From Pseudomonadota bacterium (lineage in GTDB: Bacteria > Pseudomonadota > Gammaproteobacteria > Steroidobacterales > Steroidobacteraceae), in NCBI GenBank assembly GCA_947454465.1, contig CANGJP010000007.1, positions 1 to 61,939 of the forward strand: a stretch of DNA of 61,939 nt, written 5' to 3'. The notes beneath the pieces are model-generated. The model saw only the letters and a program-made list of their open reading frames with translations. It had not been told where the DNA came from and did not search any database. Below are positions 45,130 through 55,178 of this stretch, piece after piece. The position numbers and the translations under genes are program-made. Positions within the stretch are counted from its first letter, which is position 1; each line of letters begins with the position of its first letter.

Positions 45130-46236
45130 ATGACGCAACACAATACGTGTATCGCCTTGGTCGGTCATCGGCCATCGCGCCAGCGCATTCAGCTCTGGTT
45201 AGAGTCACTGAATCATTCGGTGATCTGGGCTGATAGTGTGGGCCAGTTGTTGTCTCATGCTGAGCTTGAAAGTAGTCAGATGGTGTTTCTTGATGTAGAT
45301 CAGGTAGAGAGCCTTGATCTTTGCCGTCTGCTTCGTAATCGCTTATCCACTGCGCTGATACCACAGGTGGTGTTGACCGATAACGAACAGTGGCAGACAT
45401 TGGCCTATGAAGCGGGCGTTGATGCCGTTTTCCATGCGGCTACCCAGCACGATGAGATTCAGGCGCGGCTGCAAACTCTGTTGCACCATAAACAGTTTCT
45501 TCATCACTGCATGGCGGAGCAACTCAAGGATGCCGAGCGTGGTCGCGTTCAAGTTCGGGATGTCTTTCGCCGCTACGTGTCCCCAAAGTTGGTTGATCGA
45601 ATTTTGACGGGATCATCTGCTGATGGCGTGGTGCGTAGTGTTGGTCAGCGTCTTCATGCTGCCGTCTTGTTTGCTGATATGCGTGGCTTTACTGGGCTGG
45701 CTGAGCGCTTAACCGCTGCTCAGGTGTTTGAATTGCTCAATGAATTTTTTGCTGTGCTCACTGCAGCAGCCGTTCAGCATGAAGGTACGGTATTTAATAT
45801 GGCTGGTGACTCGTTAATGGTGGGTTTTGGTGTGCCGGTGTCACAGCCGGATGCCTCGGTTCGGGCCATTCGTGCGGCCTGTGACATGCTCAGTGGGTTT
45901 GCCCCCTTGGCACTGCAGTGGGTGCGGCGCCATGGAATTGAAACCGGGTTGGGTATCGGTATGAATTACGGTGAAGTGATTGCCGGTAATATCGGTTCTG
46001 ACCAATACATGAATTACACATTGATTGGCGATGCGGTGAATATTGCGGCACGGTTAAGTCAACGTGCCCGAGCCGGTGAGGTCTTATTCACGCATGCATT
46101 GAAATCAGCAATAGATACTACGGGTGAATCTCCTGTGCCTGTTATTGCATTGCCACCGCTCATTTTGCGGGGTAGAACCAATCCGATTGAAATTTATTGT
46201 GTGCCTGCGGACACACGTATCGATCTGTCAACTTAG
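45130..46236 (+). CDS. Receiver-like domain fused to class III adenylate/guanylate cyclase
   Basis: A 368-residue cytoplasmic protein. Residues ~5-120 look like a response-regulator receiver (MVFLDVD, Asp55 as phospho-acceptor candidate), but the usual Lys-Pro after strand 5 is missing. A helical linker leads to the cyclase domain (~172-355). The metal-binding Asp183 (LFADMRGFTGL) and Asp227 (NMAGDSLMVGFGVP) are present, as is the YTLIGDAVNIAARL segment. The Lys that normally reads the adenine base is Asn223. A class III cyclase making cAMP (or cGMP) under the control of a degenerate receiver is likely. Nucleotide specificity cannot be assigned. It stands alone between lexA and tex, with no histidine kinase gene nearby. 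Confidence 0.88.
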   Translation: MTQHNTCIALVGHRPSRQRIQLWLESLNHSVIWADSVGQLLSHAELESSQMVFLDVDQVESLDLCRLLRNRLSTALIPQVVLTDNEQWQTLAYEAGVDAVFHAATQHDEIQARLQTLLHHKQFLHHCMAEQLKDAERGRVQVRDVFRRYVSPKLVDRILTGSSADGVVRSVGQRLHAAVLFADMRGFTGLAERLTAAQVFELLNEFFAVLTAAAVQHEGTVFNMAGDSLMVGFGVPVSQPDASVRAIRAACDMLSGFAPLALQWVRRHGIETGLGIGMNYGEVIAGNIGSDQYMNYTLIGDAVNIAARLSQRARAGEVLFTHALKSAIDTTGESPVPVIALPPLILRGRTNPIEIYCVPADTRIDLST

Positions 46237-46407
46237 TTCAGCTTCATGCTTCGGTTACACCGCAACTATAAATACCCGGATGCAGGGCAGGTAACCCAAG
46301 CGGGTTCCTAATTCGGAACCGTAAAAACACAGGATTACAAGTCTTGTTGATCTTGTGGGGTTTCTGCATAGTGCGCGCCTTGTGTTTATGTACCGAATAA
46401 GGCCGTC

Positions 46408-48777
46408 ATGCTCCCCTCGATTGAAGTTCGTATTGCTAAGGAATTATTAGTCAAGCCGACACAGGTTACTGCTGCAGTCGCGTTGTTGGATGAAGGGGCA
46501 ACAGTGCCATTTATTGCGCGCTATCGTAAAGAGGTGACTGATGGCCTGGACGATACGCAGTTACGCACCTTACAAGAACGTTTGCTGTATTTGCGTGAAC
46601 TTGAGGAACGTCGTGCCGCGATCTTGAAAAGTATTGCTGATCAGGAAAAGTTGACGCCCGAGCTGCGCGCCAGTATCGAAGCGGCAGAAACCAAGCAGAC
46701 ACTGGAAGATTTATATTTGCCTTATAAGCCCAAACGAAGAACCAAGGCACAGATTGCGCGAGAGGCTGGATTGGAGGGGTTGGCTGATCGCTTGTTGTCT
46801 GATCCAAGCTTGAGTCCTGAGATTGAAGCGGCCCAGTATCTGAAGCCGGAGTTCGTGACTGCCGAGGGGGATAAAAATCCGGGGGTTCCCGATGTGAAGG
46901 CGGCGCTGGAAGGAGCGCGACAGATTCTGATGGAGCGGTTTGCAGAAGATGCGACCTTATTGGGTAGTCTGCGTGAATATATGCAGTCCAATGGAGTGAT
47001 GTTGGCCAAGTTGGTAGAGGGCAAAGAAGCTGAGGGCGCTAAATTCCGCGATTATTTCGATTACAGTGAATCGTTTAAGGAGATTCCTTCACATCGTGCG
47101 CTGGCCTTATTTCGTGGCCGTAGTGAAGAAATATTACGTCTTGCTATCAAGCTTCCTGAAGAATTATCAGCTGACGCCAAACCTTCGGATGTGCATGCTT
47201 GTGAGCGCAAGATAGCGGCGCGTTTTGCTATTGTGGATCAGTCACGTCCAGCTGATGCTTGGTTGGCACAGACAGTTCGCTGGACGTGGCAGGTGAAAGT
47301 GTCTTGGCAGATTGAAAGTGAGTTATTCACCACTTTACGTGAGGCCGCAGAGGAAGAAGCCATTCGTGTGTTTGCTCGCAACCTTCATGATTTGCTGCTC
47401 GCTGCACCGGCAGGTAGGCATGTCACTATGGGCTTAGATCCCGGCATTCGTACGGGTGTGAAGGTGGCCGTGGTGGATCACACGGGTAAGGTGCTTGATA
47501 CCGCAACGGTCTATCCTCATCAGCCACGTAATGATTGGGACGGTGCACTACATGCGTTGGCGTTAATGGTTATCAAGCACAAGGTTGATCTGATCAGTAT
47601 CGGTAATGGTACGGCTTCGCGTGAAACCGACAAACTGGCGGCTGAGTTAATCAAAAAGTTACCGGATTTGAAGCTGACTAAGTTGGTGGTCTCTGAGGCG
47701 GGTGCGTCGGTGTACTCGGCCTCAGAGCTGGCATCAAAAGAATTACCGGAACTGGATGTGAGTCTGCGTGGTGCCGTATCCATTGCGCGACGTTTACAAG
47801 ACCCGTTGGCTGAACTGGTCAAAATTGATCCTAAGTCAATCGGCGTGGGTCAATATCAACATGACGTGAGTCAGACAAAGTTGGCACGCTCGCTCGATGC
47901 GGTAGTGGAGGATTGCGTTAACGCTGTAGGTGTCGATGTGAATACTGCGTCACCGGCTTTATTGGCACGTATCTCTGGGTTATCCAGCTCCATTGCTGAG
48001 AATGTAGTTAACTTTCGCAATCAGCATGGTGCATTTAAGTCACGTGCAGAGTTATTGAAAGTGCCACGTTTAGGCGCCAAAACCTATGAGCAGGCTGCGG
48101 GATTTTTGCGCGTGGTAGGTGGCGACAATCCACTGGATGCTTCTTCGGTACACCCTGAAGCCTATCCGCTGGTTGAGCGGATCTTGGCTGATTTACACAA
48201 GCCGATCAAAGCGGTGATGGGTGATGTCGCGGTACTGAAAGCAATCAATGCACCGCATTACACCAATGAGCAGTTTGGTTTGCCGACGGTGCGTGACATC
48301 CTGAAAGAGCTGGAAAAACCAGGGCGGGATCCGCGGCCGGAATTCAAGACCGCTGAATTCAAAGAAGGGGTTGAAGAGATTGCAGATCTCAAGCCCGGTA
48401 TGGTGCTAGAAGGAGTAATTACCAATGTCACTAACTTTGGTGCGTTTGTCGACATTGGTGTGCATCAAGATGGTCTTGTGCATATTTCCATGCTGTCCAA
48501 TAAGTTCATTAAAGATCCACGTGAAGTAGTTAAAGCAGGTGAGGTGGTAAAGGTCAAAGTGCTGGAAGTAGATGCGCCCCGAAAGCGCATCGCCCTCACC
48601 ATGCGAATGGAAGACAGTCCGGTACGTACGCCTTCAGGCGATGGCATCCCTCGAAGACCTGCCTCCAATGATCGTCAACAGAGTGCGCGTAAGCCTGTGC
48701 GTGCTGCTGAGCCGGTTGAGAGCATCGGCAGCGGGATGATTGCGGATGCCTTGTTGAAAGCGTTGGGGAAAAAATAA
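46408..48777 (+). CDS. tex: Tex family RNA-binding transcription accessory protein
   Basis: A 789-residue protein of normal Tex length. In order: the N-terminal helical part ([40 protein letters not shown]), a YqgF-like RNase H fold domain ([17 protein letters not shown]), helix-hairpin-helix repeats ([20 protein letters not shown]), and a C-terminal S1 RNA-binding domain (~665-735, [20 protein letters not shown]). Tex is an essential or fitness-related factor tied to RNA metabolism and toxin gene expression in several bacteria. A 6-base inverted repeat (46303-46320) in the gap upstream is not followed by a T-run. Confidence 0.97.
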   Translation: MLPSIEVRIAKELLVKPTQVTAAVALLDEGATVPFIARYRKEVTDGLDDTQLRTLQERLLYLRELEERRAAILKSIADQEKLTPELRASIEAAETKQTLEDLYLPYKPKRRTKAQIAREAGLEGLADRLLSDPSLSPEIEAAQYLKPEFVTAEGDKNPGVPDVKAALEGARQILMERFAEDATLLGSLREYMQSNGVMLAKLVEGKEAEGAKFRDYFDYSESFKEIPSHRALALFRGRSEEILRLAIKLPEELSADAKPSDVHACERKIAARFAIVDQSRPADAWLAQTVRWTWQVKVSWQIESELFTTLREAAEEEAIRVFARNLHDLLLAAPAGRHVTMGLDPGIRTGVKVAVVDHTGKVLDTATVYPHQPRNDWDGALHALALMVIKHKVDLISIGNGTASRETDKLAAELIKKLPDLKLTKLVVSEAGASVYSASELASKELPELDVSLRGAVSIARRLQDPLAELVKIDPKSIGVGQYQHDVSQTKLARSLDAVVEDCVNAVGVDVNTASPALLARISGLSSSIAENVVNFRNQHGAFKSRAELLKVPRLGAKTYEQAAGFLRVVGGDNPLDASSVHPEAYPLVERILADLHKPIKAVMGDVAVLKAINAPHYTNEQFGLPTVRDILKELEKPGRDPRPEFKTAEFKEGVEEIADLKPGMVLEGVITNVTNFGAFVDIGVHQDGLVHISMLSNKFIKDPREVVKAGEVVKVKVLEVDAPRKRIALTMRMEDSPVRTPSGDGIPRRPASNDRQQSARKPVRAAEPVESIGSGMIADALLKALGKK

Positions 48778-48798
48778 GGCCTATCGCTGGCGGCGAGG

Positions 48799-49053
48799 TT
48801 AAGCCTCAGTCTTGCCGTCGCCGGGCAGGTGATCGGGATTAAAGTTCAGCAGTTCGCAAATTCTGCAGGCGACATTGATCAGCGTCTGCGCGCAGGGTTC
48901 GCATCCGCCGCCACAGCACATCGGCCATTGCTGCATGGGCATGGCAAATAGCGGTCTGACACACGGGGCGTAGTAATCTGGCATGCCCAGTTCACTGCTG
49001 GCCTGTGTGAGTGCTTGGTTGAATGCCGGTGATTGGTTGTCAAAGGGAGTCAT
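48799..49053 (-). CDS. Small Cys-rich protein with a CCGGGCEPC motif
   Basis: An 84-residue protein that I do not recognise by name. It has Cys at the centre in a CCGGGCEPC cluster, then C-x2-C (ACRIC), plus an earlier Cys in YYAPCVRP. The spacing suggests metal binding (iron-sulfur or zinc) or disulfides; no signal peptide is visible, so a cytoplasmic metal site is more likely. It converges with tex (21-base gap) and is divergent from the transglutaminase operon, separated by a 277-base gap. No strong ribosome site is seen. The absence of any other coding frame here and the ordered Cys pattern support a real gene. Confidence 0.6.
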   Translation of the reverse strand: MTPFDNQSPAFNQALTQASSELGMPDYYAPCVRPLFAMPMQQWPMCCGGGCEPCAQTLINVACRICELLNFNPDHLPGDGKTEA

Positions 49054-49330
49054 ATCAGTTGCAGCGTTAAGGTCTGACCTTGGCAGCGGGTTTTTCCTTG
49101 ATGAAGTGGCCTACTTTACTGTGGCTTGCTTGCCCCTACAAATAGAACGATTGCAGCGCCAGTACAGGGCGAGTAATGGGCTGGTTGTTCAGTACTGGTG
49201 CAAAGCGGTGTGTGGGGCGCACTTAAGCTGGGCAAACGAAGCAATAAGATCTAACAGTGGCGTCAGTGGATCATCTTTTGCATTAGAAGATTGTGATTCC
49301 AAACTGCAGGCAACGTGCCCAGGTAAAACC

Positions 49331-52300
49331 GTGTCTATTCATGTCGCCCTCAATCATGTTACTGAATATCGCTACGACCGCCTAATCAGTGTCGGTCCGC
49401 AAATCATCCGTTTAAGGCCGGCGCCACATTGCCGCACTCGGATTCTTTCTTATTCACTAAAAATTACCCCCGATAAGCACTTTATTAATTGGCAGCAGGA
49501 TGCACAGTCTAATTTTTTGGCGCGGTTGAATTTTCCAGACAAGATGAACGCGCTTCGAATTGAAGTCGATTTGGTTGCCGAGATGTCTGTGCTGAATCCC
49601 TTTGATTTCTTCTTGGCGGAACATGCAGAGCGTTTTCCCTTTCATTACGATGCCACAGAAAAACGCGAGCTGGTTACTAATCTGATTAAGGCGCCTTTGA
49701 CGCCGATTGTGGCAAGTTATCTTGAGACCATAGAGAGGAAGCCGTGTCTTACTATCGACTTTCTGGTTAATTTAAATGTGCGGTTGTCCCGTGATATTCG
49801 CTATCTCATTCGACTAGAGCCTGGGGTGCAAACACCGGAAGACACTCTCGAAAAGAGATCGGGTTCCTGTCGAGATTCTGCTGCGCTGATGGTGCATCTA
49901 TTGCGGCATTTAGGTTTCGCAGCACGTTTTGTGTCAGGCTACCTGATTCAACTGACTGCGGATGTGAAGTCCTTAGATGGACCATCTGGCCCAGAACACG
50001 ATTTCACTGATTTGCATGCATGGTGTGAGGTGTATCTGCCTGGAGCGGGTTGGATTGGTTTTGATCCCACCTCTGGGTTGTTAGCGGGTGAGGGACACAT
50101 TCCGCTGGCGTGCAGTCCTGAACCCTCTTCAGCGGCGCCAGTTAGCGGTGCGACTGATAAATGTGAAGTTCAGTTTGAGCATCACATGCAGGTGCAGCGT
50201 ATTTGGGAAGCGCCTCGTGTCACTAAACCTTATTCTGAAACGCAGTGGCAGCAAATTGAGCGGCTAGGTCATGACATTGATGCGGAGATAAAAGCGGCTG
50301 ATATGCGGCTGACCATGGGTGGCGAACCTACCTTTGTGTCGGTCGATGATCCAGATGGTGCGGAATGGAATACTGCAGCCATGGGGCCTACAAAACGCCA
50401 GTTGGCTGCGGATTTGTTTCATCGTATGCGCACCAAGTATGCACCGCATGGACTGATGCATTTTGGTCAGGGCAAGTGGTATCCGGGTGAGCAGTTACCG
50501 CGTTGGTCGTTAAATTGCTTTTGGCGTAAAGACGGTGAGTCCATATGGCACGATCCAACATGCTATGCCGATGAACGTCATCACTACGGTGTGGATGAAC
50601 TCAAGGCTAAGCGCTTTTTGATTGAAGTGGCGCAGCGTTTAAAGGTATCTGGTACTCATGTGTTTCCTGCTTATGAGGATGTGTTTTATTACCTGTGGCG
50701 AGAACGGCGCCTGCCCAGCAATGTGGATCCATTCAATTCAAGATTAGAGGATCCCTTAGAGCGCGAACGGTTGATGAAAGTCTTCGATTACGGCCTTGAT
50801 AAGGCGGTTGGACATGTATTACCGATAACGCGTACTGCAGATAACTCGGGTTGGCAGAGTGGTCCTTGGTTTATGCGTACAGAGCGCTGTTATTTGGTAC
50901 CCGGTGATTCGGCATTGGGGTATCGCTTGCCACTGGACTCGCAGCCGTGGGTCAGTAAGGGTGACTATCCTTATCTTCATGCTATTGATCCGTCGATTAA
51001 GTCACCTGTCTTGCCAGCTTATGCCACGATTAGGCAGCAGGTTCGAGATGGGCTGGGTCATGATTGGAGTGATGACAGTGAACTTAAAGTTGCCCCATCG
51101 ACATGGCATCTGGATCCTGCTCAGCGCCGGCCTGCCGCTCATGAATCGGCTGCTTGGATTACGCGTACGGCCATGTGTGCTGAATCCAGAGAGGGTATTT
51201 TGTATATCTTCATGCCGCCCGCCTCGCAGCTTGAGCATTATCTTGAATTGGTAGCTGCCGTAGAGGCCACCGCAGAGAACATGAAATTGCCGGTGATTTT
51301 GGAAGGCTATGAACCGCCAGCCGATTCACGCTTAAAACAATTCCGTATTACGCCCGATCCCGGTGTGATCGAAGTAAATGTGCACCCTGCTGAAAGTTGG
51401 GATGACATGGTGGAGCGTACTACGCATTTGTATGAAGCGGCACATTTGTCCCGATTGAGTGCTGAAAAATTTATGTTAGATGGCCGTCATACTGGTACGG
51501 GTGGCGGTAATCACTTTACTTTAGGCGGCGCCACGCCGATGGATTCGCCCTTTCTGCGTCGTCCCGATCTGCTGCGCAGTCTAATCAGTTACTGGCATAA
51601 CCATCCCTCGCTGTCTTACTTGTTTTCGGGTTTATTTATAGGTCCGACTTCCCAGGCTCCTCGAGTGGATGAGGCACGTAATGACTCATTATATGAATTG
51701 GAATTGGCATTTAAGCATCTACCAAAACAAGATCACAGCAGTCCGCCGTGGCAAGTAGATCGAGCGTTACGCAATCTGCTGATTGATGTCACGGGTAATA
51801 CCCATCGTGCTGAGTTTTGTATTGATAAGTTGTATTCACCCGATGGCCCGACAGGTCGACTAGGGTTGGTGGAAATGCGAGCCTTCGAGATGCCACCGCA
51901 TGCGCAGATGAGTTTGGCGCAGCAGTTATTGATTCGATCGATGTTGGCGCGTTTCTGGAAGCAACCCTATGAGCCTGAACGATTAGTGCGTTGGGGTACG
52001 GAGTTACACGATCGTTTCATGTTGCCCTATTTTGTGGAACAGGATTTTCGCGATGTCATGCGAGAAATGAATGAAGCAGGTTATGCCTTTGACTTCGAGT
52101 GGTTTGCTCCTCATTTTGAATTTCGTTTTCCTAAGTACGGTGATTACGCCACGCGTGGCATTGATGTTGAGTTGCGTCATGCGTTAGAGCCATGGCATGT
52201 CATGGGTGAGGAAGGGGGCGCAGGCGGCACCGTACGCTATGTCGATTCGTCTGTAGAGCGAATGCAAATCTTGGTTAATGGGTTGGCACCAGATCGTTAT

Positions 52301-52666
52301 GTGATGACCTGTAACGGACGTGCATTGCCACTTCGTCCGACAGGTAAGGTGGGTGAGTATGTGGCAGGGGTGCGCTATCGAGCTTGGCAGCCAGCTTCAG
52401 CGTTACATCCTGTTATTGGCGTGCATTCACCGCTTACTTTCGATTTGGTCGATACGTGGTCGAAGCGTTCCATGGGGGGATGTCAATATCATGTAGCTCA
52501 TCCAGGTGGGCGCAACTACGTGTCCTGCCCGGTTAATTCTTTCGAAGCAGAAAGCCGTCGGCTGGCTCGGTTCTTCCGCATTGGTCATACCACTGGAACG
52601 ATTAGTATTCCTACTGTTCAGTCCCAGACTGAATTTCCATTCACCTTGGATTTACGTCAGGGTTAG
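49331..52666 (+). CDS. Transglutaminase-like protein with DUF2126 (amidoligase-type) C-terminal region
   Basis: An 1111-residue protein from a GTG start at 49331 (AGGT ribosome site, 6-base spacing), where it begins SIHVALNHVTEYRYDRLISV, the usual family start; the open frame extends upstream to 48983 without homology. Residues ~1-300 are a transglutaminase-like cysteine peptidase domain with Cys in RSGSCRDSAAL, His in DLHAWCEVYLPG and Asp in GFDPTSGLL. Residues ~320-1111 are DUF2126, with long conserved blocks such as RLTMGGEPTFVSVDDPDG and TGTGGGNHFTLGGATPMDSP. Comparative work on amidoligase families linked this set to synthesis and processing of peptide-like amide bonds; no product is known. 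It is the first of three genes. Confidence 0.9.
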   Translation: MSIHVALNHVTEYRYDRLISVGPQIIRLRPAPHCRTRILSYSLKITPDKHFINWQQDAQSNFLARLNFPDKMNALRIEVDLVAEMSVLNPFDFFLAEHAERFPFHYDATEKRELVTNLIKAPLTPIVASYLETIERKPCLTIDFLVNLNVRLSRDIRYLIRLEPGVQTPEDTLEKRSGSCRDSAALMVHLLRHLGFAARFVSGYLIQLTADVKSLDGPSGPEHDFTDLHAWCEVYLPGAGWIGFDPTSGLLAGEGHIPLACSPEPSSAAPVSGATDKCEVQFEHHMQVQRIWEAPRVTKPYSETQWQQIERLGHDIDAEIKAADMRLTMGGEPTFVSVDDPDGAEWNTAAMGPTKRQLAADLFHRMRTKYAPHGLMHFGQGKWYPGEQLPRWSLNCFWRKDGESIWHDPTCYADERHHYGVDELKAKRFLIEVAQRLKVSGTHVFPAYEDVFYYLWRERRLPSNVDPFNSRLEDPLERERLMKVFDYGLDKAVGHVLPITRTADNSGWQSGPWFMRTERCYLVPGDSALGYRLPLDSQPWVSKGDYPYLHAIDPSIKSPVLPAYATIRQQVRDGLGHDWSDDSELKVAPSTWHLDPAQRRPAAHESAAWITRTAMCAESREGILYIFMPPASQLEHYLELVAAVEATAENMKLPVILEGYEPPADSRLKQFRITPDPGVIEVNVHPAESWDDMVERTTHLYEAAHLSRLSAEKFMLDGRHTGTGGGNHFTLGGATPMDSPFLRRPDLLRSLISYWHNHPSLSYLFSGLFIGPTSQAPRVDEARNDSLYELELAFKHLPKQDHSSPPWQVDRALRNLLIDVTGNTHRAEFCIDKLYSPDGPTGRLGLVEMRAFEMPPHAQMSLAQQLLIRSMLARFWKQPYEPERLVRWGTELHDRFMLPYFVEQDFRDVMREMNEAGYAFDFEWFAPHFEFRFPKYGDYATRGIDVELRHALEPWHVMGEEGGAGGTVRYVDSSVERMQILVNGLAPDRYVMTCNGRALPLRPTGKVGEYVAGVRYRAWQPASALHPVIGVHSPLTFDLVDTWSKRSMGGCQYHVAHPGGRNYVSCPVNSFEAESRRLARFFRIGHTTGTISIPTVQSQTEFPFTLDLRQG

Positions 52667-52724
52667 TGTCGAATTTGCTAAATGGGTCGCTGCGGTATTC
52701 AGAGTATTCGTGTAACAATAACGC

Positions 52725-55178
52725 ATGACCGTTGATTGGCTAAAAACATACCGTACGCGTGCTAAAAGTTATGACGAGGTACGCGATGCAACTGGGCAGG
52801 TGCGTCCGCACTGGCAGTCATTGTTGCGTTACTTGTCAACCTCTGGCGCTGAAGGGGTGCAGCAGGGGCTGGATCTGGCGCGTACTCTCATTGCTGAAAA
52901 TGGCGTGACTTACAATGTGTATGCCGATCCTAAGGGAACGGATCGGCCCTGGGCTTTGGATGCGCTCCCTTTGGTGCTGACTGCGACAGAATGGCAGGGG
53001 ATCGAAGTGGGTGTTCAGCAACGCGCTACATTACTGAATGCCATGTTAGCTGACCTGTACGGTGACCAACGCTTGCTGTCTAAATCCATAGTTCCTCCTG
53101 AACTGGTATTTGGTCATCCTAATTTTCTATGGCCCTGTAAGGGTATCCAGCCATTGGGCGACGCATGGTTGCCGATGTATGCGGTAGATCTCGCTCGAGC
53201 CCCTGACGGACGCTGGTGGGTTTTAAATGATCGTACCCAAACTCCCTCAGGTGCGGGTTATGCGCTTGAGAATCGCCACATTACGGCACGGGTATTGCCT
53301 GATGTATTGCGGGAATTACAAGTGCGCAATGTGCAGGGTTTTTTCAGTAGCTTGCGCGAACAGTTGTTAACACATGCACAAGATGATTCGCTTGCTGTGG
53401 TACTGACTTCCGGTATTTTCAACGAGACCTATTTCGAGCATGCCTACTTGGCCAGGCAGCTGGGATTGTCACTCGTGCAGGGTCACGATCTGACGGTACG
53501 AAATAATACGGTGTATCTGAAAACCTTATCCGGATTACGCCGTGTGCATGCCATCCTGAGACGTCTGGATGATGATTATTGTGATCCGGTTGAATTACGT
53601 AGTGATTCTGCGCTCGGTGTCCCTGGATTGTTGCAGGCAATACGTGCACAGCGAGTGGCGGTGGTGAATCCTCTGGGTTCGGGTGTGATGGACTCACCTG
53701 CATGGATGGGATTTTTGCCGGGTGCCGCTGAGGTTTTGTTGGGTGACGCCTTGAAGTTGCCTTCAGTGGCTACTTGGTGGTGCGGTGAACCTGCCGCCTT
53801 GAAGTTTGTTTTTGAGCATATTGATGACTTGGTCATCAAATCAGTCTTTCCCAATCAGCGTCGTGAATTGGCCTTTGGTAATGAACTTCATGGTGCAGCT
53901 CGCGAAGAGTTATTTGAACGCATGAGACGTCGCCCTTATACCTTTGTGGCTCAAGAACGTTTTGCACTATCTCAGGTTCCAGTATGGAGTTCGAGTGCCT
54001 CGTTGCAGTTGGCTGCGCGATCCGTCACGCTACGTGTGTATGCCATCGCCACCCCCGAAGGGTATCGAGTGCTACCGGGTGGGTTGGCACGTATTGCCGG
54101 AGAAACCAGTGCCGATGTGGTATCTAATCAACTAGGTGGTGGTAGTAAAGATGTATGGGTGATTAAAGATGCAGCGGAAGCGTCAGTACAGGATGTCCAT
54201 GACACCAAGCCAATCGCACCGCGTGCAACATTGCGCAGTGCGCAGCATGCATTCGAGGTGTCGTCAACGCTGGGCGAAAATCTCTTTTGGATGGGGCGAT
54301 ATAACGAGCGTTGTGAAAACAAGGTTCGACTGCTGCGCGCGAGTTTTGTTATGCAGTCCGAGTCGTCGGTATGGAAATCGGCATTAACCAGTTGTAAGCA
54401 GTTTGGTGTCTACCACGATGACGTCAGTATGCGGGATGCTATTTTTCTTGAGCATCGCTCCACCTCTTTGCATGCTGATTTCAAACGATTGCACTGGTGC
54501 GCGACCCAAGTTCGCGGTCGATTATCTTCTGAGTATTGGCGAACGGTAAATGTTTTAAGACGTCAGATGCGAACGGCATCAAATGGTGATGTTGAATTAC
54601 GCGAGACACTTGATTGGATGCTGTTGTCTTTGGCGGCCATGAGTGGCTTCACTCTGGATGATATGACGCAAGATGATGGCTGGCGCTTGCTTAATCTCGG
54701 TCGTCGATTAGAACGTCTGCAGTTTCTATGTGATTTATTAGCAGGTCGATTACAGAATGGGTTGTCATTACTTCAGGGTGAGTTGGAATGGTTGCTGGAT
54801 GTTAATAGTTGCACCATTACTTATCGGAGTCGGCATGTGGCGGCGCCGCGATTACCTTTATTGCTTGAATTGCTGATTAGGGATGCCACTAACCCACGTA
54901 CCATGGCCTATCAGCGTGACTTCATACTTCATGATCTGCAGCATTTAAGCGAGTTGGGAGGAACGTCGGTGGCGTTGAGTCTGACCAAGTCCGTGGCTAC
55001 GGTGATGGATGTTGACTTTGGTACAGTTGAAGGGGTCGGTCAGGGTGCTAGTTACGCACGTCAGATGCTTGCCGCCCGATTGCAGGACCTTAGTACTGAA
55101 GTTCGCCAATTATCAGATGAGTTGTCACGGCGTTATTTCTCGCATGTGGGTCAGGCCTTGCAGATGGTGGGTGTATGA
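52725..55178 (+). CDS. Circularly permuted ATP-grasp protein fused to an alpha-E domain
   Basis: An 817-residue protein. Residues ~1-480 are the circularly permuted ATP-grasp type (DUF404/DUF407), with GVTYNVYADPKGTDRPWALD, SGIFNETYFEHAYLARQLG, LRRLDDDYCDPVELRSDSAL and a PYTFVAQERFALSQVP block. Residues ~505-810 are the all-helical alpha-E domain (LGENLFWMGRYNERCENKVR). In many bacteria the two parts are separate genes. ATP-grasp enzymes activate a carboxylate as acyl-phosphate and join it to an amine; the substrate is unknown. Its stop overlaps the start of the third gene by 4 bases, which supports a common pathway with the two transglutaminase-like proteins. Confidence 0.92.
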   Translation: MTVDWLKTYRTRAKSYDEVRDATGQVRPHWQSLLRYLSTSGAEGVQQGLDLARTLIAENGVTYNVYADPKGTDRPWALDALPLVLTATEWQGIEVGVQQRATLLNAMLADLYGDQRLLSKSIVPPELVFGHPNFLWPCKGIQPLGDAWLPMYAVDLARAPDGRWWVLNDRTQTPSGAGYALENRHITARVLPDVLRELQVRNVQGFFSSLREQLLTHAQDDSLAVVLTSGIFNETYFEHAYLARQLGLSLVQGHDLTVRNNTVYLKTLSGLRRVHAILRRLDDDYCDPVELRSDSALGVPGLLQAIRAQRVAVVNPLGSGVMDSPAWMGFLPGAAEVLLGDALKLPSVATWWCGEPAALKFVFEHIDDLVIKSVFPNQRRELAFGNELHGAAREELFERMRRRPYTFVAQERFALSQVPVWSSSASLQLAARSVTLRVYAIATPEGYRVLPGGLARIAGETSADVVSNQLGGGSKDVWVIKDAAEASVQDVHDTKPIAPRATLRSAQHAFEVSSTLGENLFWMGRYNERCENKVRLLRASFVMQSESSVWKSALTSCKQFGVYHDDVSMRDAIFLEHRSTSLHADFKRLHWCATQVRGRLSSEYWRTVNVLRRQMRTASNGDVELRETLDWMLLSLAAMSGFTLDDMTQDDGWRLLNLGRRLERLQFLCDLLAGRLQNGLSLLQGELEWLLDVNSCTITYRSRHVAAPRLPLLLELLIRDATNPRTMAYQRDFILHDLQHLSELGGTSVALSLTKSVATVMDVDFGTVEGVGQGASYARQMLAARLQDLSTEVRQLSDELSRRYFSHVGQALQMVGV

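Noticed and set aside
46303-46320. Inverted repeat GGTTCC/GGAACC between the cyclase and tex genes
   Set aside because: Only six pairs and no T-run after it, so it is not a convincing terminator; no regulator can be linked to it.
48983-49330. Upstream extension of the DUF2126 transglutaminase frame
   Set aside because: The extension lies over the divergent Cys-rich gene region, has no family resemblance, and the usual N-terminus begins exactly at the GTG at 49331 with a ribosome site.
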